The translations under genes were made by a program, and so were the position numbers. A stretch of DNA of 64,000 nucleotides from Pseudarthrobacter siccitolerans (GTDB lineage Bacteria > Actinomycetota > Actinomycetes > Actinomycetales > Micrococcaceae). Location: positions 2,108,001-2,172,000 of the forward strand of contig NZ_JAUSXB010000001.1 of assembly GCF_030823375.1 (NCBI RefSeq), written 5' to 3'. Shown here one piece after another: positions 45,692 through 53,833 of the stretch; position 1 is the stretch's first letter, and each line of letters starts with the position of its first letter. Under the pieces are notes generated by a model. The model was not told where the DNA came from. It saw only the letters and a program-made list of their open reading frames with translations, and did no database searches.

Positions 45692-46678
45692 GTGGACCAG
45701 GACAGCAGGCAGTTACGGGAGCAGCTTGGCCGGCTCGGCTTTGGCGGTACGGGAGTAGGCAACCTGTACCGCGCCATCTCCGACGAGCAGGCGGCGGATA
45801 CCTTGGAGGCAGCCTGGGACGCGGGCATCCGCTACTTCGACACCGCACCGCACTACGGGCTGGGCCTCTCGGAGCGGCGGATGGGCGAAGTCCTGGCCAA
45901 GAAACCCCGGCAAGAATTTGTCCTCTCCACCAAGGTGGGCAGGGTCCTGGTGCCGTCGCCTGCAACGGAGGATGCCCGGGACCCGGAGGGATTTGACGTG
46001 CCCGCTGCGCTGCGGCGCGAGTGGGACCCCTCCGAGGCCGGGGTAAGGCGAAGCATCGAAGACTCGCTGGAACGGTTGGGCCTGGACTACATCGATATCG
46101 CCTACCTGCACGATCCCGATGTCTACAGCATGGAAGATGCGGTGAGTTCCGCCCTTCCCGCCCTGGAGAAAGTCCGGGCGGAAGGACTGGTGCGGGCCAT
46201 CGGCGTCGGGACCAACACCGCCGGAGCCGCCCTCCAGTGCGTCGAGGCGGCAAACCTGGATTTCCTCATGCTGGCCGGCAGGTTCACCATGCTGGAACAG
46301 CCCGGCTCGGACGGCCGCCCAGGCGAGGGGCTGCTGGACCGATGCCTTGAGCTGGGCACAGGGGTGGTGAGCGTCGGCGTTTACAACTCCGGCATCCTCG
46401 CCAAACCCGAACTGCCTTCCGATGCCCATTACAACTACTCCCAAGCCAGCGAAGAGATCCTGGAACGGGCCAGGCTGCTGGCCGGGATCTGCAAAGAACA
46501 CGGCGTCGAGCTTCCCACGGCCGCCATCCAGTTCCCCTTCCGCCACCCCGCCGTCATCAACGTCACCGTGGGAGCCAGCAAACCGGAACAGATCAGCCAA
46601 AGCGCCGAGCGCATGTCCACTGAGGTCCCCGGGGAATTGTGGCAGGACCTGCAGGAGCGCGGACTGATCCCGGCCTGA
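45692..46678 (+). CDS. Aldo/keto reductase (D-threo-aldose 1-dehydrogenase-like)
   Basis: 328-aa TIM-barrel oxidoreductase. The catalytic tetrad is visible: Asp in YFDTAPHYG, Tyr in the same segment, Lys in LSTKVGRVL and His in YLHDPDV. The sequence follows the L-fucose/D-threo-aldose dehydrogenase subgroup (PHYGLGLSERRMGEVL, VGVYNSGIL). It would oxidise aldoses such as L-fucose or D-arabinose with NAD(P). Start GTG 45692 has AAGGAG upstream. It appears monocistronic. Confidence 0.88.
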   Translation: MDQDSRQLREQLGRLGFGGTGVGNLYRAISDEQAADTLEAAWDAGIRYFDTAPHYGLGLSERRMGEVLAKKPRQEFVLSTKVGRVLVPSPATEDARDPEGFDVPAALRREWDPSEAGVRRSIEDSLERLGLDYIDIAYLHDPDVYSMEDAVSSALPALEKVRAEGLVRAIGVGTNTAGAALQCVEAANLDFLMLAGRFTMLEQPGSDGRPGEGLLDRCLELGTGVVSVGVYNSGILAKPELPSDAHYNYSQASEEILERARLLAGICKEHGVELPTAAIQFPFRHPAVINVTVGASKPEQISQSAERMSTEVPGELWQDLQERGLIPA

Positions 46679-46827
46679 CCCGAAATCCAGCCCGCGCGTT
46701 ACTGAAGCTGGTCCTGCCCTTTACTGGATCCGTCCGAATCTTGTCGAATCCCTCCAAAATGGGGCCGCCAAGGGAGAACTAGCGTCTGCTGTGAAGAACT
46801 TCCACGGCAAGCGCAAAGGACCAATCA

Positions 46828-47892
46828 ATGACGATCCAGGAAAATGTACGGACAAGCCCGAAGTCCGCGAGCGTCGGCAAGGACTATCAGAGCAAGGGCC
46901 ATCACATCCTGGAGATCGCCCGCCAGCAGGTTCTCGAGGACGGCATCGGCCTGGCCCAGGCTCAGCTCGAAGAGGTCCTTCGCCTCCCGGACGAGACGCT
47001 TCCCGCCGCTTTGGAGTTGGCGCACCAGGTCCGGCTCCGGCACTGCGGCGAGGACGTGGAGGTGGAAGGCATCATCTCCATCAAAACGGGCGGCTGCCCT
47101 GAAGACTGCCATTTCTGCAGCCAGTCCGGGCTCTTCGACTCCCCCGTCCGCGGCGTCTGGCTGGACATCCCGGAACTGGTCAAGGCCGCCAAGGAAACCG
47201 CCGCCACCGGAGCCACCGAGTTCTGCATCGTTGCCGCCGTCCGCGGACCCGACATCAAGCTGATGAACCAGATCAAGTTCGCCATTGACCGCATCAACGA
47301 AGAAGTGGACATCAACATCGCCTGCTCGCTGGGCATGCTGACCCAGCGCCAGGTGGACCAGCTCAAGGACTGGGGCGTCCACCGCTACAACCACAACCTC
47401 GAAACAGCGCGCAGCTACTTCCCCGAAGTCGTCACCACCCACACCTATGAGGAACGGCTGGAGACCTGCAATATGGTCAAGGACGCCGGCATGGAACTGT
47501 GCTGCGGCGCCCTGATCGGCATGGGCGAAACCGTGGAGCAGCGGGCAGAACTCGCCGCCCAGCTCGCAGCCCTGGAACCCCACGAAGTCCCGCTGAACTT
47601 CCTCAACCCCCGGCCCGGAACCCCACTGGAAAACCAGGGCATTATGGACGGCAAGGACGCCCTCCGCGCCATCGCCGCCTTCCGCCTTGCCATGCCCAAA
47701 ACCGTCCTCCGTTACGCCGGCGGACGCGAACTCACCCTGGGCGACCTCGGCACGCGCGACGGCCTGCTCGGCGGAATCAACGCCGTCATCGTCGGCAACT
47801 ACCTCACCACCCTCGGCCGCCCCGCCACCGCGGACCTGAACCTGCTCGTGGACCTCAACATGCCCATCAAGGAACTCCAGAAGACGCTATGA
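46828..47892 (+). CDS. bioB: Biotin synthase
   Basis: 354-aa radical SAM enzyme inserting sulfur into dethiobiotin. The [4Fe-4S] motif is [22 protein letters not shown] and the auxiliary-cluster cysteine and Arg regions are conserved. It is followed by an overlapping bsaP gene, as in other actinobacteria whose BioB needs the auxiliary protein. bioA, bioD and bioF are not in the window. I found no clear BioQ- or BirA-type operator in the 149-base upstream gap. Confidence 0.95.
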   Translation: MTIQENVRTSPKSASVGKDYQSKGHHILEIARQQVLEDGIGLAQAQLEEVLRLPDETLPAALELAHQVRLRHCGEDVEVEGIISIKTGGCPEDCHFCSQSGLFDSPVRGVWLDIPELVKAAKETAATGATEFCIVAAVRGPDIKLMNQIKFAIDRINEEVDINIACSLGMLTQRQVDQLKDWGVHRYNHNLETARSYFPEVVTTHTYEERLETCNMVKDAGMELCCGALIGMGETVEQRAELAAQLAALEPHEVPLNFLNPRPGTPLENQGIMDGKDALRAIAAFRLAMPKTVLRYAGGRELTLGDLGTRDGLLGGINAVIVGNYLTTLGRPATADLNLLVDLNMPIKELQKTL

Positions 47893-48251
47893 AGCTGGTT
47901 TCGCTCCCCAACGGGGTTTCGACGGGCTCAACCAACGGGGTTTCGACAGGCTCAACCACCGGGGTTTCGCTCGGGGTTTCGCTCCCCAACCGCCCCCTCC
48001 CCTCGCAAGCTCGGCCAGGGAACCCGGCGGTCGTGGGCCCCGGCTCAACCACCGGGGACTATTGCGGGCACTGCGGGGAGCCGTCCGACGGCGGCGGCGG
48101 TCCGCCGTCGGACGTTCACCAACGCTGCGGCGAGCGCCTGGCGATGGAGCCGCCACGGTATTGCGCCACGTGCCGGCGCCGGATGAAAGTCCAGGTGGCA
48201 CCGCTGGGCTGGACGGCAGAGTGCTCCAGGCACGGGGTGATTGCCTCGTGA
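47889..48251 (+). CDS. bsaP: Biotin synthase auxiliary protein with repeat-derived N-terminus
   Basis: 120 aa, translationally coupled to bioB (ATGA). The C-terminal 65 residues hold the BsaP-like core with paired cysteines: [27 protein letters not shown]. BsaP proteins are reported to support BioB turnover in mycobacteria, probably through the iron-sulfur cluster. The first 55 residues are low complexity ([20 protein letters not shown]) and come from tandem copies of a dispersed intergenic-type repeat, so they are likely dispensable. Bases 48083-48094 and 48102-48113 form a perfect 12-bp hairpin inside the coding region. Confidence 0.82.
   Translation: MKLVSLPNGVSTGSTNGVSTGSTTGVSLGVSLPNRPLPSQARPGNPAVVGPGSTTGDYCGHCGEPSDGGGGPPSDVHQRCGERLAMEPPRYCATCRRRMKVQVAPLGWTAECSRHGVIAS
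47915..47957 (+). repeat. Tandem copies of GGTTTCGACRGGCTCAACC
   Basis: GGTTTCGACGGGCTCAACC (47915-47933) and GGTTTCGACAGGCTCAACC (47939-47957), spaced by 5 bases; partial copies follow to about 48056. This sequence type is a familiar dispersed repeat of Arthrobacter-like genomes, normally intergenic, but here it lies inside bsaP. Confidence 0.8.
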
Positions 48252-48279
48252 CGGATGGCAGGGACCGTAGGATCTTGTG

Positions 48280-48475
48280 ATGGCCCAACTCGTGCGCCCG
48301 AACAAACTTCCACTCGTCCTGGCTGGAAGCATCCGCCGAGTTCGCCGGTGCCCGCCAGGACGGACCGGGGGGCAGACGGCTGGTCCCCCGACGAGCTTAA
48401 AGACCCGCAGGCGGCGGCGTGTATGAGGACACCCGCAACCGCAAGCGCCACTATTGGATCAAGACGGCGCCGTAA
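48280..48475 (+). pseudogene. Internally deleted GNAT acetyltransferase relic
   Basis: From ATG 48280, MAQLVRPNKL is followed after a frameshift by FHSSWLEASAEFAGARQDG, then after another shift by DGWSPDELKDPQAA, and finally by VYEDTRNRKRHYWIKTAP and TAA. These are the start and end patterns of a common GNAT acetyltransferase, with most of the middle (the acetyl-CoA site) deleted. The remainder of 48252-48547 shows no other gene. Confidence 0.6.
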
Positions 48476-48547
48476 ACGCCTGGGCGTGGCCCGCTGACGC
48501 TGGATACACCTCTCTAAAACGACTTTGCTTGTTTAAAAGCCTTGCGC

Positions 48548-48578
48548 CTTCTAAAATTAGAAAATCTACTTTTAGAAG
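48548..48578. promoter_or_regulatory. Inverted repeat over the ribosome site of the 48.6-kb operon
   Basis: CTTCTAAAA (48548-48556) and TTTTAGAAG (48570-48578), perfect arms separated by 13 bases in a locally AT-rich region. The right arm overlaps AGAAGGAG, the ribosome site of the 21-codon ORF. It may be a repressor site or an RNA hairpin that hides the ribosome site. Confidence 0.55.
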
Positions 48579-48587
48579 GAGTCCACA

Positions 48588-48653
48588 ATGCAGTGGCGGG
48601 ATCCGGCGCTGATGTTCCGGCGCTTCCAGCACCTAGGCGCCAGGACCAGGTGA
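48588..48653 (+). CDS. 21-aa leader-type ORF
   Basis: ATG 48588 stands 7 bases after a strong AGAAGGAG site; 21 codons (MQWRDPALMFRRFQHLGARTR) and TGA at 48651. The next gene begins 6 bases later with no good ribosome site of its own, so the leader ORF may couple translation. A functional small peptide is also possible. Confidence 0.4.
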   Translation: MQWRDPALMFRRFQHLGARTR

Positions 48654-48659
48654 CGTGGA

Positions 48660-49136
48660 ATGGACTGGCAAGGCTGGGCCGTGTTCGGGCTGCTGGCAAC
48701 CTCCGCGCTGACCGCGGTGATGATCGCCGCCCAGATGGCGGGGCTGACCAGGCTGGACCTCCCGCTGGTGCTGGGAACTTTGGTAACGCCTGACCCGGAC
48801 AAGGCCAGGGTGGCGGGATTCTTTATCCATCTCGCCGCGGGGCAGGGTTTCGCCCTGGGCTACGCCGCCGTGTTCGCGCTCCTGGGGCAGGCAACCTGGT
48901 GGCTCGGTGCCCTGCTGGGACTGCTCCACGTTGCGGTGGCACTCACGGTCATCCTGCCCCTGCTGCCGGGCGTCCACCCGAGAATGGCAACCACCAGGGC
49001 GGGGCTCAGTACGACGGCGGCGCTGGAGCCACCCGGGCTGCTCGGCCTGAACTACGGCATCCAGACGCCGGCCGTGGCCGTGGTGGCCCACGTAATCTAT
49101 GGTGCAGTGCTTGGGCTGCTTCTGGGGCCACGATGA
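48660..49136 (+). CDS. Four-helix membrane protein (hypothetical)
   Basis: 158 aa with four hydrophobic stretches (about 5-27, 52-75, 79-100 and 133-155). No known family recognised. Its stop overlaps the start of the GH15 gene (ATGA), so it is made together with that enzyme and the DUF2231 protein. It lacks a good ribosome site, consistent with coupling to the 21-codon ORF. Confidence 0.75.
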   Translation: MDWQGWAVFGLLATSALTAVMIAAQMAGLTRLDLPLVLGTLVTPDPDKARVAGFFIHLAAGQGFALGYAAVFALLGQATWWLGALLGLLHVAVALTVILPLLPGVHPRMATTRAGLSTTAALEPPGLLGLNYGIQTPAVAVVAHVIYGAVLGLLLGPR

Positions 49137-51019
49137 GCGTTAATCACCTGGACCCCGTCCCCCGCCAGCTTGACCGTACCGTCCCCTTCCGGGCGCAGGA
49201 AAGGCCCACCCCCATCGCGGACTATGGGCTCCTTGGCGATACGCGGACCGCCGCACTTGTCTCCGCTGGCGGGTCAGTGGATTGGCTCTGCGCTCCCGCG
49301 TTCGACGGCGAGCCCCTCTTTGGTGCCTTGCTGGGAGGACCGGAGGCGGGCAGGTTCCTCGCAGGGCCGGCAGGTCCCGCCACGGTGGTTTCCCGCAAAT
49401 ACCGCGAGAATACGGCGACGCTGGAAACGGTGTGGGCGGCCGGGAAGGACCGGCTCGTTCTCACCGAGGCCATGATCGCCGAAGTGGCCGGCGAGCTGCT
49501 GCCCACCACCATCCTGGTCAGGCGCCTGTCCGCGGAAGGGTCACCGGTACCCGTCACGGTACTTTTCGACCCGCGGGTCGGCGAAAACCACCGCCTGCCG
49601 CGGGTGCGGCGGGGGCACGACGTCGTCTGCAACTGGGGTCCCCTGGCAGCTTCCCTTGGAGCGAGCCCCCGCCTCGGACTCGAGCCCGGGCGTCCCCTTA
49701 CCTTCGACGTCACTCCGGGAAAACCCCTGACACTTGTCCTGGCATTGGCCTTCGGCGAACCCCTGATCCACGTGGATCCGGCGGCAGCGTGGGACCTCGT
49801 TGCAAGGGACGAAGCCAGCTGGCGGGCATGGACCGAGGAGATTGACGAAACCATCCCGTACCGCCAGGAGGTGGTGCGGAGCCTGCTCACGCTCCGGCTC
49901 CTCACCTACTCCCCCTCGGGAGCTCCAGTGGCCGCCCCCACCACGTCCCTGCCCGAGGACCCTGGCGGCATACGCAACTGGGACTACAGGTACGCCTGGC
50001 CCCGGGACGCCAGCATCGGCGTCGGTGCTTTCCTCCGCGCTGGCAAGACGCAGGAAGCAGAGAACTTCCTTGGCTGGCTCCTCCATGCCAGCCGCCTGCA
50101 GCGGCCCCACCTGCCTGCCCTCCTCACGCTGACTGGAGGACTCGTTCCGGCGGAGCGGCAGCTGGCCCACTGGTCCGGCTACGGCGGCAGCAGCCCGGTG
50201 CGGACCGGCAACCTCGCTGCCTCACAGCACCAGCTCGACGGTTACGGCTGGGTCATTGACGCCGCCTGGGCGTTCGTGGAGAGCGGCCGCAGGCTGACAT
50301 CGGAAACGTGGCGGGCCATGAGGGGCTTCGCGGATCTGGTGGCCGCCACGTGGGAGAAGCCCGACGCCGGCATCTGGGAAGTACGCGGTGAGCCTGCCCA
50401 GCATGTCCATTCCAAAGTCATGGCCTGGCTCGCGCTGGACCGTGCCCTGCGCATCGCGGCCACGCACCGGCTCAGCACGCGGCGCCGGCTCCGCTGGGAA
50501 ACTGAACGGACCCGGATCGCGGCGGAGCTCCGCACCAACGGCTACAACGAAGCCATGAACTCGTACACCCGCACTTACGGTTCCCAGGACATTGACGCAG
50601 CCCTGCTGGTCCTGCCGCTCACGGGCCTGGAAAAGCCGGATTCGCCCCGCCTAACGGGGACCATCGACGCAGTCCGCAGGGAGTTGTCCGCAGGCTTCCC
50701 GTTGCTCTACCGCTATCCGCCGGGACAGGATGGCCTCCCGGGGACGGAGGGGGCGTTCCTGCCCTGTTCCTTCTGGCTGGTGCAGGCCCTGGCCAATACC
50801 GCCCAGCACGAGGAAGCCTCCGCCCTGTTCGAGGCGCTGCTGGAGAAGGGCTCACCGCTGGGACTCTTCAGCGAGGAGATGGACCCGACCTCCGGCTTGT
50901 TTCTCGGCAACTTTCCGCAAGCCCTCACGCATTCCGCGCTGGCGCAGGCCGCACTTGCCCTCCGCGACAACCCGCCCGTCCTCAACCCAACGAACAACCC
51001 CCGAAATAAGGAGCAATGA
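49133..51019 (+). CDS. GH15 glucoamylase/trehalase-like hydrolase
   Basis: 628 aa with an N-terminal trehalase-like beta domain (about 28-250: PIADYGLLGDTRTAALVSAGGSVDWLC) and an (alpha/alpha)6 barrel (about 270-620). Segments NWDYRYAWPRDAS and YGWVID are GH15 signatures; catalytic Glu candidates lie in the barrel loops (for example near LFSEEMDP). Actinobacterial members hydrolyse trehalose or alpha-glucosidic bonds in the cytoplasm. No signal peptide. ATGA overlaps on both sides. Confidence 0.9.
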   Translation: MSVNHLDPVPRQLDRTVPFRAQERPTPIADYGLLGDTRTAALVSAGGSVDWLCAPAFDGEPLFGALLGGPEAGRFLAGPAGPATVVSRKYRENTATLETVWAAGKDRLVLTEAMIAEVAGELLPTTILVRRLSAEGSPVPVTVLFDPRVGENHRLPRVRRGHDVVCNWGPLAASLGASPRLGLEPGRPLTFDVTPGKPLTLVLALAFGEPLIHVDPAAAWDLVARDEASWRAWTEEIDETIPYRQEVVRSLLTLRLLTYSPSGAPVAAPTTSLPEDPGGIRNWDYRYAWPRDASIGVGAFLRAGKTQEAENFLGWLLHASRLQRPHLPALLTLTGGLVPAERQLAHWSGYGGSSPVRTGNLAASQHQLDGYGWVIDAAWAFVESGRRLTSETWRAMRGFADLVAATWEKPDAGIWEVRGEPAQHVHSKVMAWLALDRALRIAATHRLSTRRRLRWETERTRIAAELRTNGYNEAMNSYTRTYGSQDIDAALLVLPLTGLEKPDSPRLTGTIDAVRRELSAGFPLLYRYPPGQDGLPGTEGAFLPCSFWLVQALANTAQHEEASALFEALLEKGSPLGLFSEEMDPTSGLFLGNFPQALTHSALAQAALALRDNPPVLNPTNNPRNKEQ

Positions 51020-51555
51020 TGGAAAATCCCACCGCCCACCAATTGTCCAAGCACCCCAAGACCCCACTGGCGGGACCCTACGGGCACCCGCTCCACCCCA
51101 CCCTGGTAACCATCCCCATCGGGGCGTGGACGGCGAGCCTTGTTTTCGACGTCGTGGCTCTGCTGGGAAGCGACGACGCACCCTTCCTGACCGGTGCGCA
51201 GTGGCTGGTGGGAATCGGCATCCTCGGGGCACTTGCCGCCGCCGTCTTTGGCCTCATGGATTTCATGACGCTCACGGGCGGAACAACCGCCCACCGCACA
51301 GCACTCGTCCACATGTCGCTGAACCTGACCGCCGTCGCCCTCTTTGCCATCAGCTTTTTCCTCCGGCTCGGGAGCGACAAGCAGGACTTCAGCTTCCTTC
51401 CCTTCGTTCTCAGCGTGGTGGGCTACCTGATCGTCGGGGCGTCCGGCTACCTCGGCGGGAAACTTGCTTATCACTACGGGGTGAGGGTTGCCGATGAGAA
51501 AACGCAGAGCGAAGGGTTCAGGCAAGGGTCGGAGAAGAACCTGAACTCACGGTGA
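51016..51555 (+). CDS. DUF2231-family membrane protein
   Basis: 179 aa with four membrane helices; the GHPLHPTLVTIPIGAW segment is the DUF2231 signature, with histidines that could bind haem or metal. Function unknown. It overlaps the GH15 gene and ends the operon. Confidence 0.85.
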   Translation: MMENPTAHQLSKHPKTPLAGPYGHPLHPTLVTIPIGAWTASLVFDVVALLGSDDAPFLTGAQWLVGIGILGALAAAVFGLMDFMTLTGGTTAHRTALVHMSLNLTAVALFAISFFLRLGSDKQDFSFLPFVLSVVGYLIVGASGYLGGKLAYHYGVRVADEKTQSEGFRQGSEKNLNSR

Positions 51556-51583
51556 TGGCGAGGCGACGTGCCAGCTTCCTGAA

Positions 51584-51970
51584 TCAGCCAGCGACGAGGA
51601 ACGCGACGATCCCGATGAGAGGCAGCGATGCTTGACCGATCGCACTCCGCCACAGGCGGTGCTCGGTCACCCACAGCCACGGGCCGAGGATGAGGTGTGC
51701 GGCGAGCGCGACGAGGACGATGCCAATTCCTGCAGCCCGGGCCTCACCGCCCGAGTTGGCAAGCCAGATCCCGACCCCGATCCCAAGCGCGGTCAGGATG
51801 TTGTACATGCCAACATTCATCGCCCACATGCGGACGGCACCTTCGGTTCCCGGTTTCACGTAGAAGATGGAACGGAATCGTTGATCCCCGTGGAAGAAGA
51901 TTTCCAGCGTCCCGACGGCTACGAGGCTAACAGCGTAGACCCCTGCCGCTATTTGAGTGACAAGGTTCAT
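51584..51970 (-). CDS. DUF1304-family membrane protein
   Basis: 128 aa, four helices, with EIFFHG near the N-terminus typical of DUF1304. It begins 9 bases after the C45 gene stop, with AGGAGG at the junction, so the two are one transcript. Function unknown. Confidence 0.85.
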   Translation of the reverse strand: MNLVTQIAAGVYAVSLVAVGTLEIFFHGDQRFRSIFYVKPGTEGAVRMWAMNVGMYNILTALGIGVGIWLANSGGEARAAGIGIVLVALAAHLILGPWLWVTEHRLWRSAIGQASLPLIGIVAFLVAG

Positions 51971-51979
51971 GCCGGCCTC

Positions 51980-53125
51980 CTAGTTAGCGCCACCGCGCAG
52001 ATAACCCGCGTCATTCCACTCGATGGTGTGCCATCGCGTTTGGTCCGGCCGTCCCGGTGCGATCCGGACCACCGGGGGCGCAGTCAGCAGGAACTCGGCT
52101 GCGCAAAAGGTCTCGGCCGGCCGCGCGGGCGTGGGCAGCACGCAGAGACCGTTATCGGTCGCGCTGAGAAGCCTCTGCATGTCGCCCAAGCTTCTGATCT
52201 GGTCCAGGCCGCCCTGCAGGCCGGACATCCGGGTATGGGTCCCATGGGCTTCAAAAGCGTGCAGGCCCTGGTTGGCATCGTCCTCATACGGCGACCACAG
52301 AATATGGTTCGTGTGGAGAAGGTTCCTGCTGGCGGGGCCGGCAACACATCCTTCTGAGGAGCACTCGTAACCCCGGATGCCCATAGGGTCCCCCAGGGCG
52401 TAATGCTGGCCAGAGGCGTGCGGAATCGATGCAAGATAATCCGAAGCAGCCGCAGCATCCCGGCGTAACAGCAGTTCCCGGATGACAAATGCGACAGGAA
52501 GGCCTTCTGTGGCTGCCGGAAGTGCCCGCAAGGTGTTAACGCAGACTCCCAGGCCTGCAGCATTCACGCCCAGAAGTCCGATCATGCCTGCGCCTGAAAG
52601 GACAATCTGGTCCGGGCCGTCCCCACTTTCAATCTGCAGAACAATCTGTGATCCACCCATCGCGGCAGGCAGGTCCATGTTCTGTCCCAGCACGGCAGTG
52701 GCAGTGTTCTTGCCGCCGTCCTGAATGAATGTGCCGATGGTGCTGCACCCGATGTTGGGATCCCTCTCGTAGCGCCATTCCTCATCCATCAGGTTGTACA
52801 CAAGAACATCGTCGACAGGCTGGCCGCTGCCTGCCGCAATTCCTTCGACCTCCGCGAAGAGATCAGGGCTTAACTCCTTGGCGCTGGCCGCGAATCCGGT
52901 GGAGGACAGAAAATCCTCGATGTACTCTTTGGCCGCCATGTTCTCGCGGAGGGCCAGAGATTCCCGCCACCGCTCCATCGCGTCACCGATGAGATCCCGG
53001 AACTCCTCTCCATGGGCGTTTCCACGGGCAACCCCGTCACCCTCCACGCGGAGGAGGCGCAGGCCGCCGGCGCTGCCCGGGCCTGAATCAGGTTTGGGAG
53101 GGCCGCTGAAATTGCGTGAATCCAT
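51980..53125 (-). CDS. C45-family autoproteolytic acyltransferase/hydrolase
   Basis: 381 aa, similar to acyl-CoA:6-aminopenicillanate acyltransferase and related Ntn hydrolases. The nucleophile is the Cys in NIGCSTIG (about 127): cleavage before it would give the alpha and beta subunits. GQNMDLP and HTNH segments fit the substrate pocket. Probable role: hydrolysis of amide bonds in small N-acyl compounds; true substrate unknown. Operon with DUF1304. Confidence 0.85.
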   Translation of the reverse strand: MDSRNFSGPPKPDSGPGSAGGLRLLRVEGDGVARGNAHGEEFRDLIGDAMERWRESLALRENMAAKEYIEDFLSSTGFAASAKELSPDLFAEVEGIAAGSGQPVDDVLVYNLMDEEWRYERDPNIGCSTIGTFIQDGGKNTATAVLGQNMDLPAAMGGSQIVLQIESGDGPDQIVLSGAGMIGLLGVNAAGLGVCVNTLRALPAATEGLPVAFVIRELLLRRDAAAASDYLASIPHASGQHYALGDPMGIRGYECSSEGCVAGPASRNLLHTNHILWSPYEDDANQGLHAFEAHGTHTRMSGLQGGLDQIRSLGDMQRLLSATDNGLCVLPTPARPAETFCAAEFLLTAPPVVRIAPGRPDQTRWHTIEWNDAGYLRGGAN

Positions 53126-53151
53126 GCTCTCTTCCAGTGGTGAATGACGGA

Positions 53152-53188
53152 AAGCCCCCGCGCGAGTCGCGCTCCAGCGCGGGGGCTT
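53152..53188 (-). terminator. Terminator of the 62-aa acidic protein gene
   Basis: AAGCCCCCGCGC (53152-53163) pairs with GCGCGGGGGCTT (53177-53188), 148 bases past its stop and before the C45 gene. Confidence 0.75.
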
Positions 53189-53336
53189 CCCTTGTGCTTC
53201 CGCTTTGGGGAAAAACTGGAAGCAGACAGAAATCTACCGGCTGGTAACCTGGCCGGCGGTAAATATTGCCACTATCGGCCGATTCTTGATTGAACCTTGA
53301 GCCGGGACCGTTTCCGGCAGCTGGAATGGCGCTGGT

Positions 53337-53525
53337 TCAGTCGGCCTCGGGGTCGCTGGTTGCGTCCGGATCCTCTTCGGGCTCGAAGGTGTTGGGTTCC
53401 CCATCGGCGCCGATGCCCACGCCATCCGCGCCGCCGGGAACACCGCCGTCGTTCTTGCCTTTGGAACCCTGTTCACCGCCCTGCAGCTCGTCGTCAGGAA
53501 GGGAGTCGGGTGAGTTGATCGTCAT
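53337..53525 (-). CDS. 62-aa acidic, Gly/Asp-rich small protein
   Basis: 62 codons from ATG 53525, preceded by an excellent AAGGAGG. The product is acidic and disordered-looking (Gly, Asp, Glu, Pro; ends EEDPDATSDPEAD), with no membrane segment. Similar small acidic proteins of unknown function are common in this group. It differs from the 54-aa protein at 57.5 kb but shares its character. Confidence 0.65.
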   Translation of the reverse strand: MTINSPDSLPDDELQGGEQGSKGKNDGGVPGGADGVGIGADGEPNTFEPEEDPDATSDPEAD

Positions 53526-53666
53526 TGTTCCTCCTTCAATGGCTGGGCCTCCACGCTAACAGCCCCCGGCGCGAAAGGCGCCGGGACAGCACGAAAATTT
53601 GTTCCGTCGGCAGGAAATCCGGGCTACATTCTGGAACAAAAAGGCAGATGGAACTACCAAAATCTC

Positions 53667-53705
53667 TTGACTTCCCCTGTTTCAAGCTGTTACAAATTTT
53701 GTAAC
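53667..53705 (+). promoter_or_regulatory. Promoter with operator for the SGNH esterase gene
   Basis: TTGACT (53667-53672), 18-base spacer, TACAAA (53691-53696). The -10 lies within the near-perfect palindrome GTTACAAA-T-TTTGTAAC (53689-53705). This makes a repressor-controlled sigma-70-type promoter likely. The rest of 53526-53833 shows no gene. Confidence 0.6.
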
Positions 53706-53769
53706 GCAGGTATGAATGACTCCGATATCCGCGCCCCCCATTCCAACGCAACGGGCGGCTTGCCCCCTC

Positions 53770-53785
53770 TTTGAATCGATACAAA
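53770..53785. promoter_or_regulatory. LacI-type dyad upstream of the SGNH esterase gene
   Basis: TTTGAATCGATACAAA, a 16-base dyad with one mismatched pair, 48 bases before the GTG start. Its core matches TGAATCGATTCA at 28562-28573. Confidence 0.5.
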
Positions 53786-53833
53786 AACACGACGTCGGGG
53801 CCTCGCTTCCACCCGTCATCAAAGGAGATGAAC

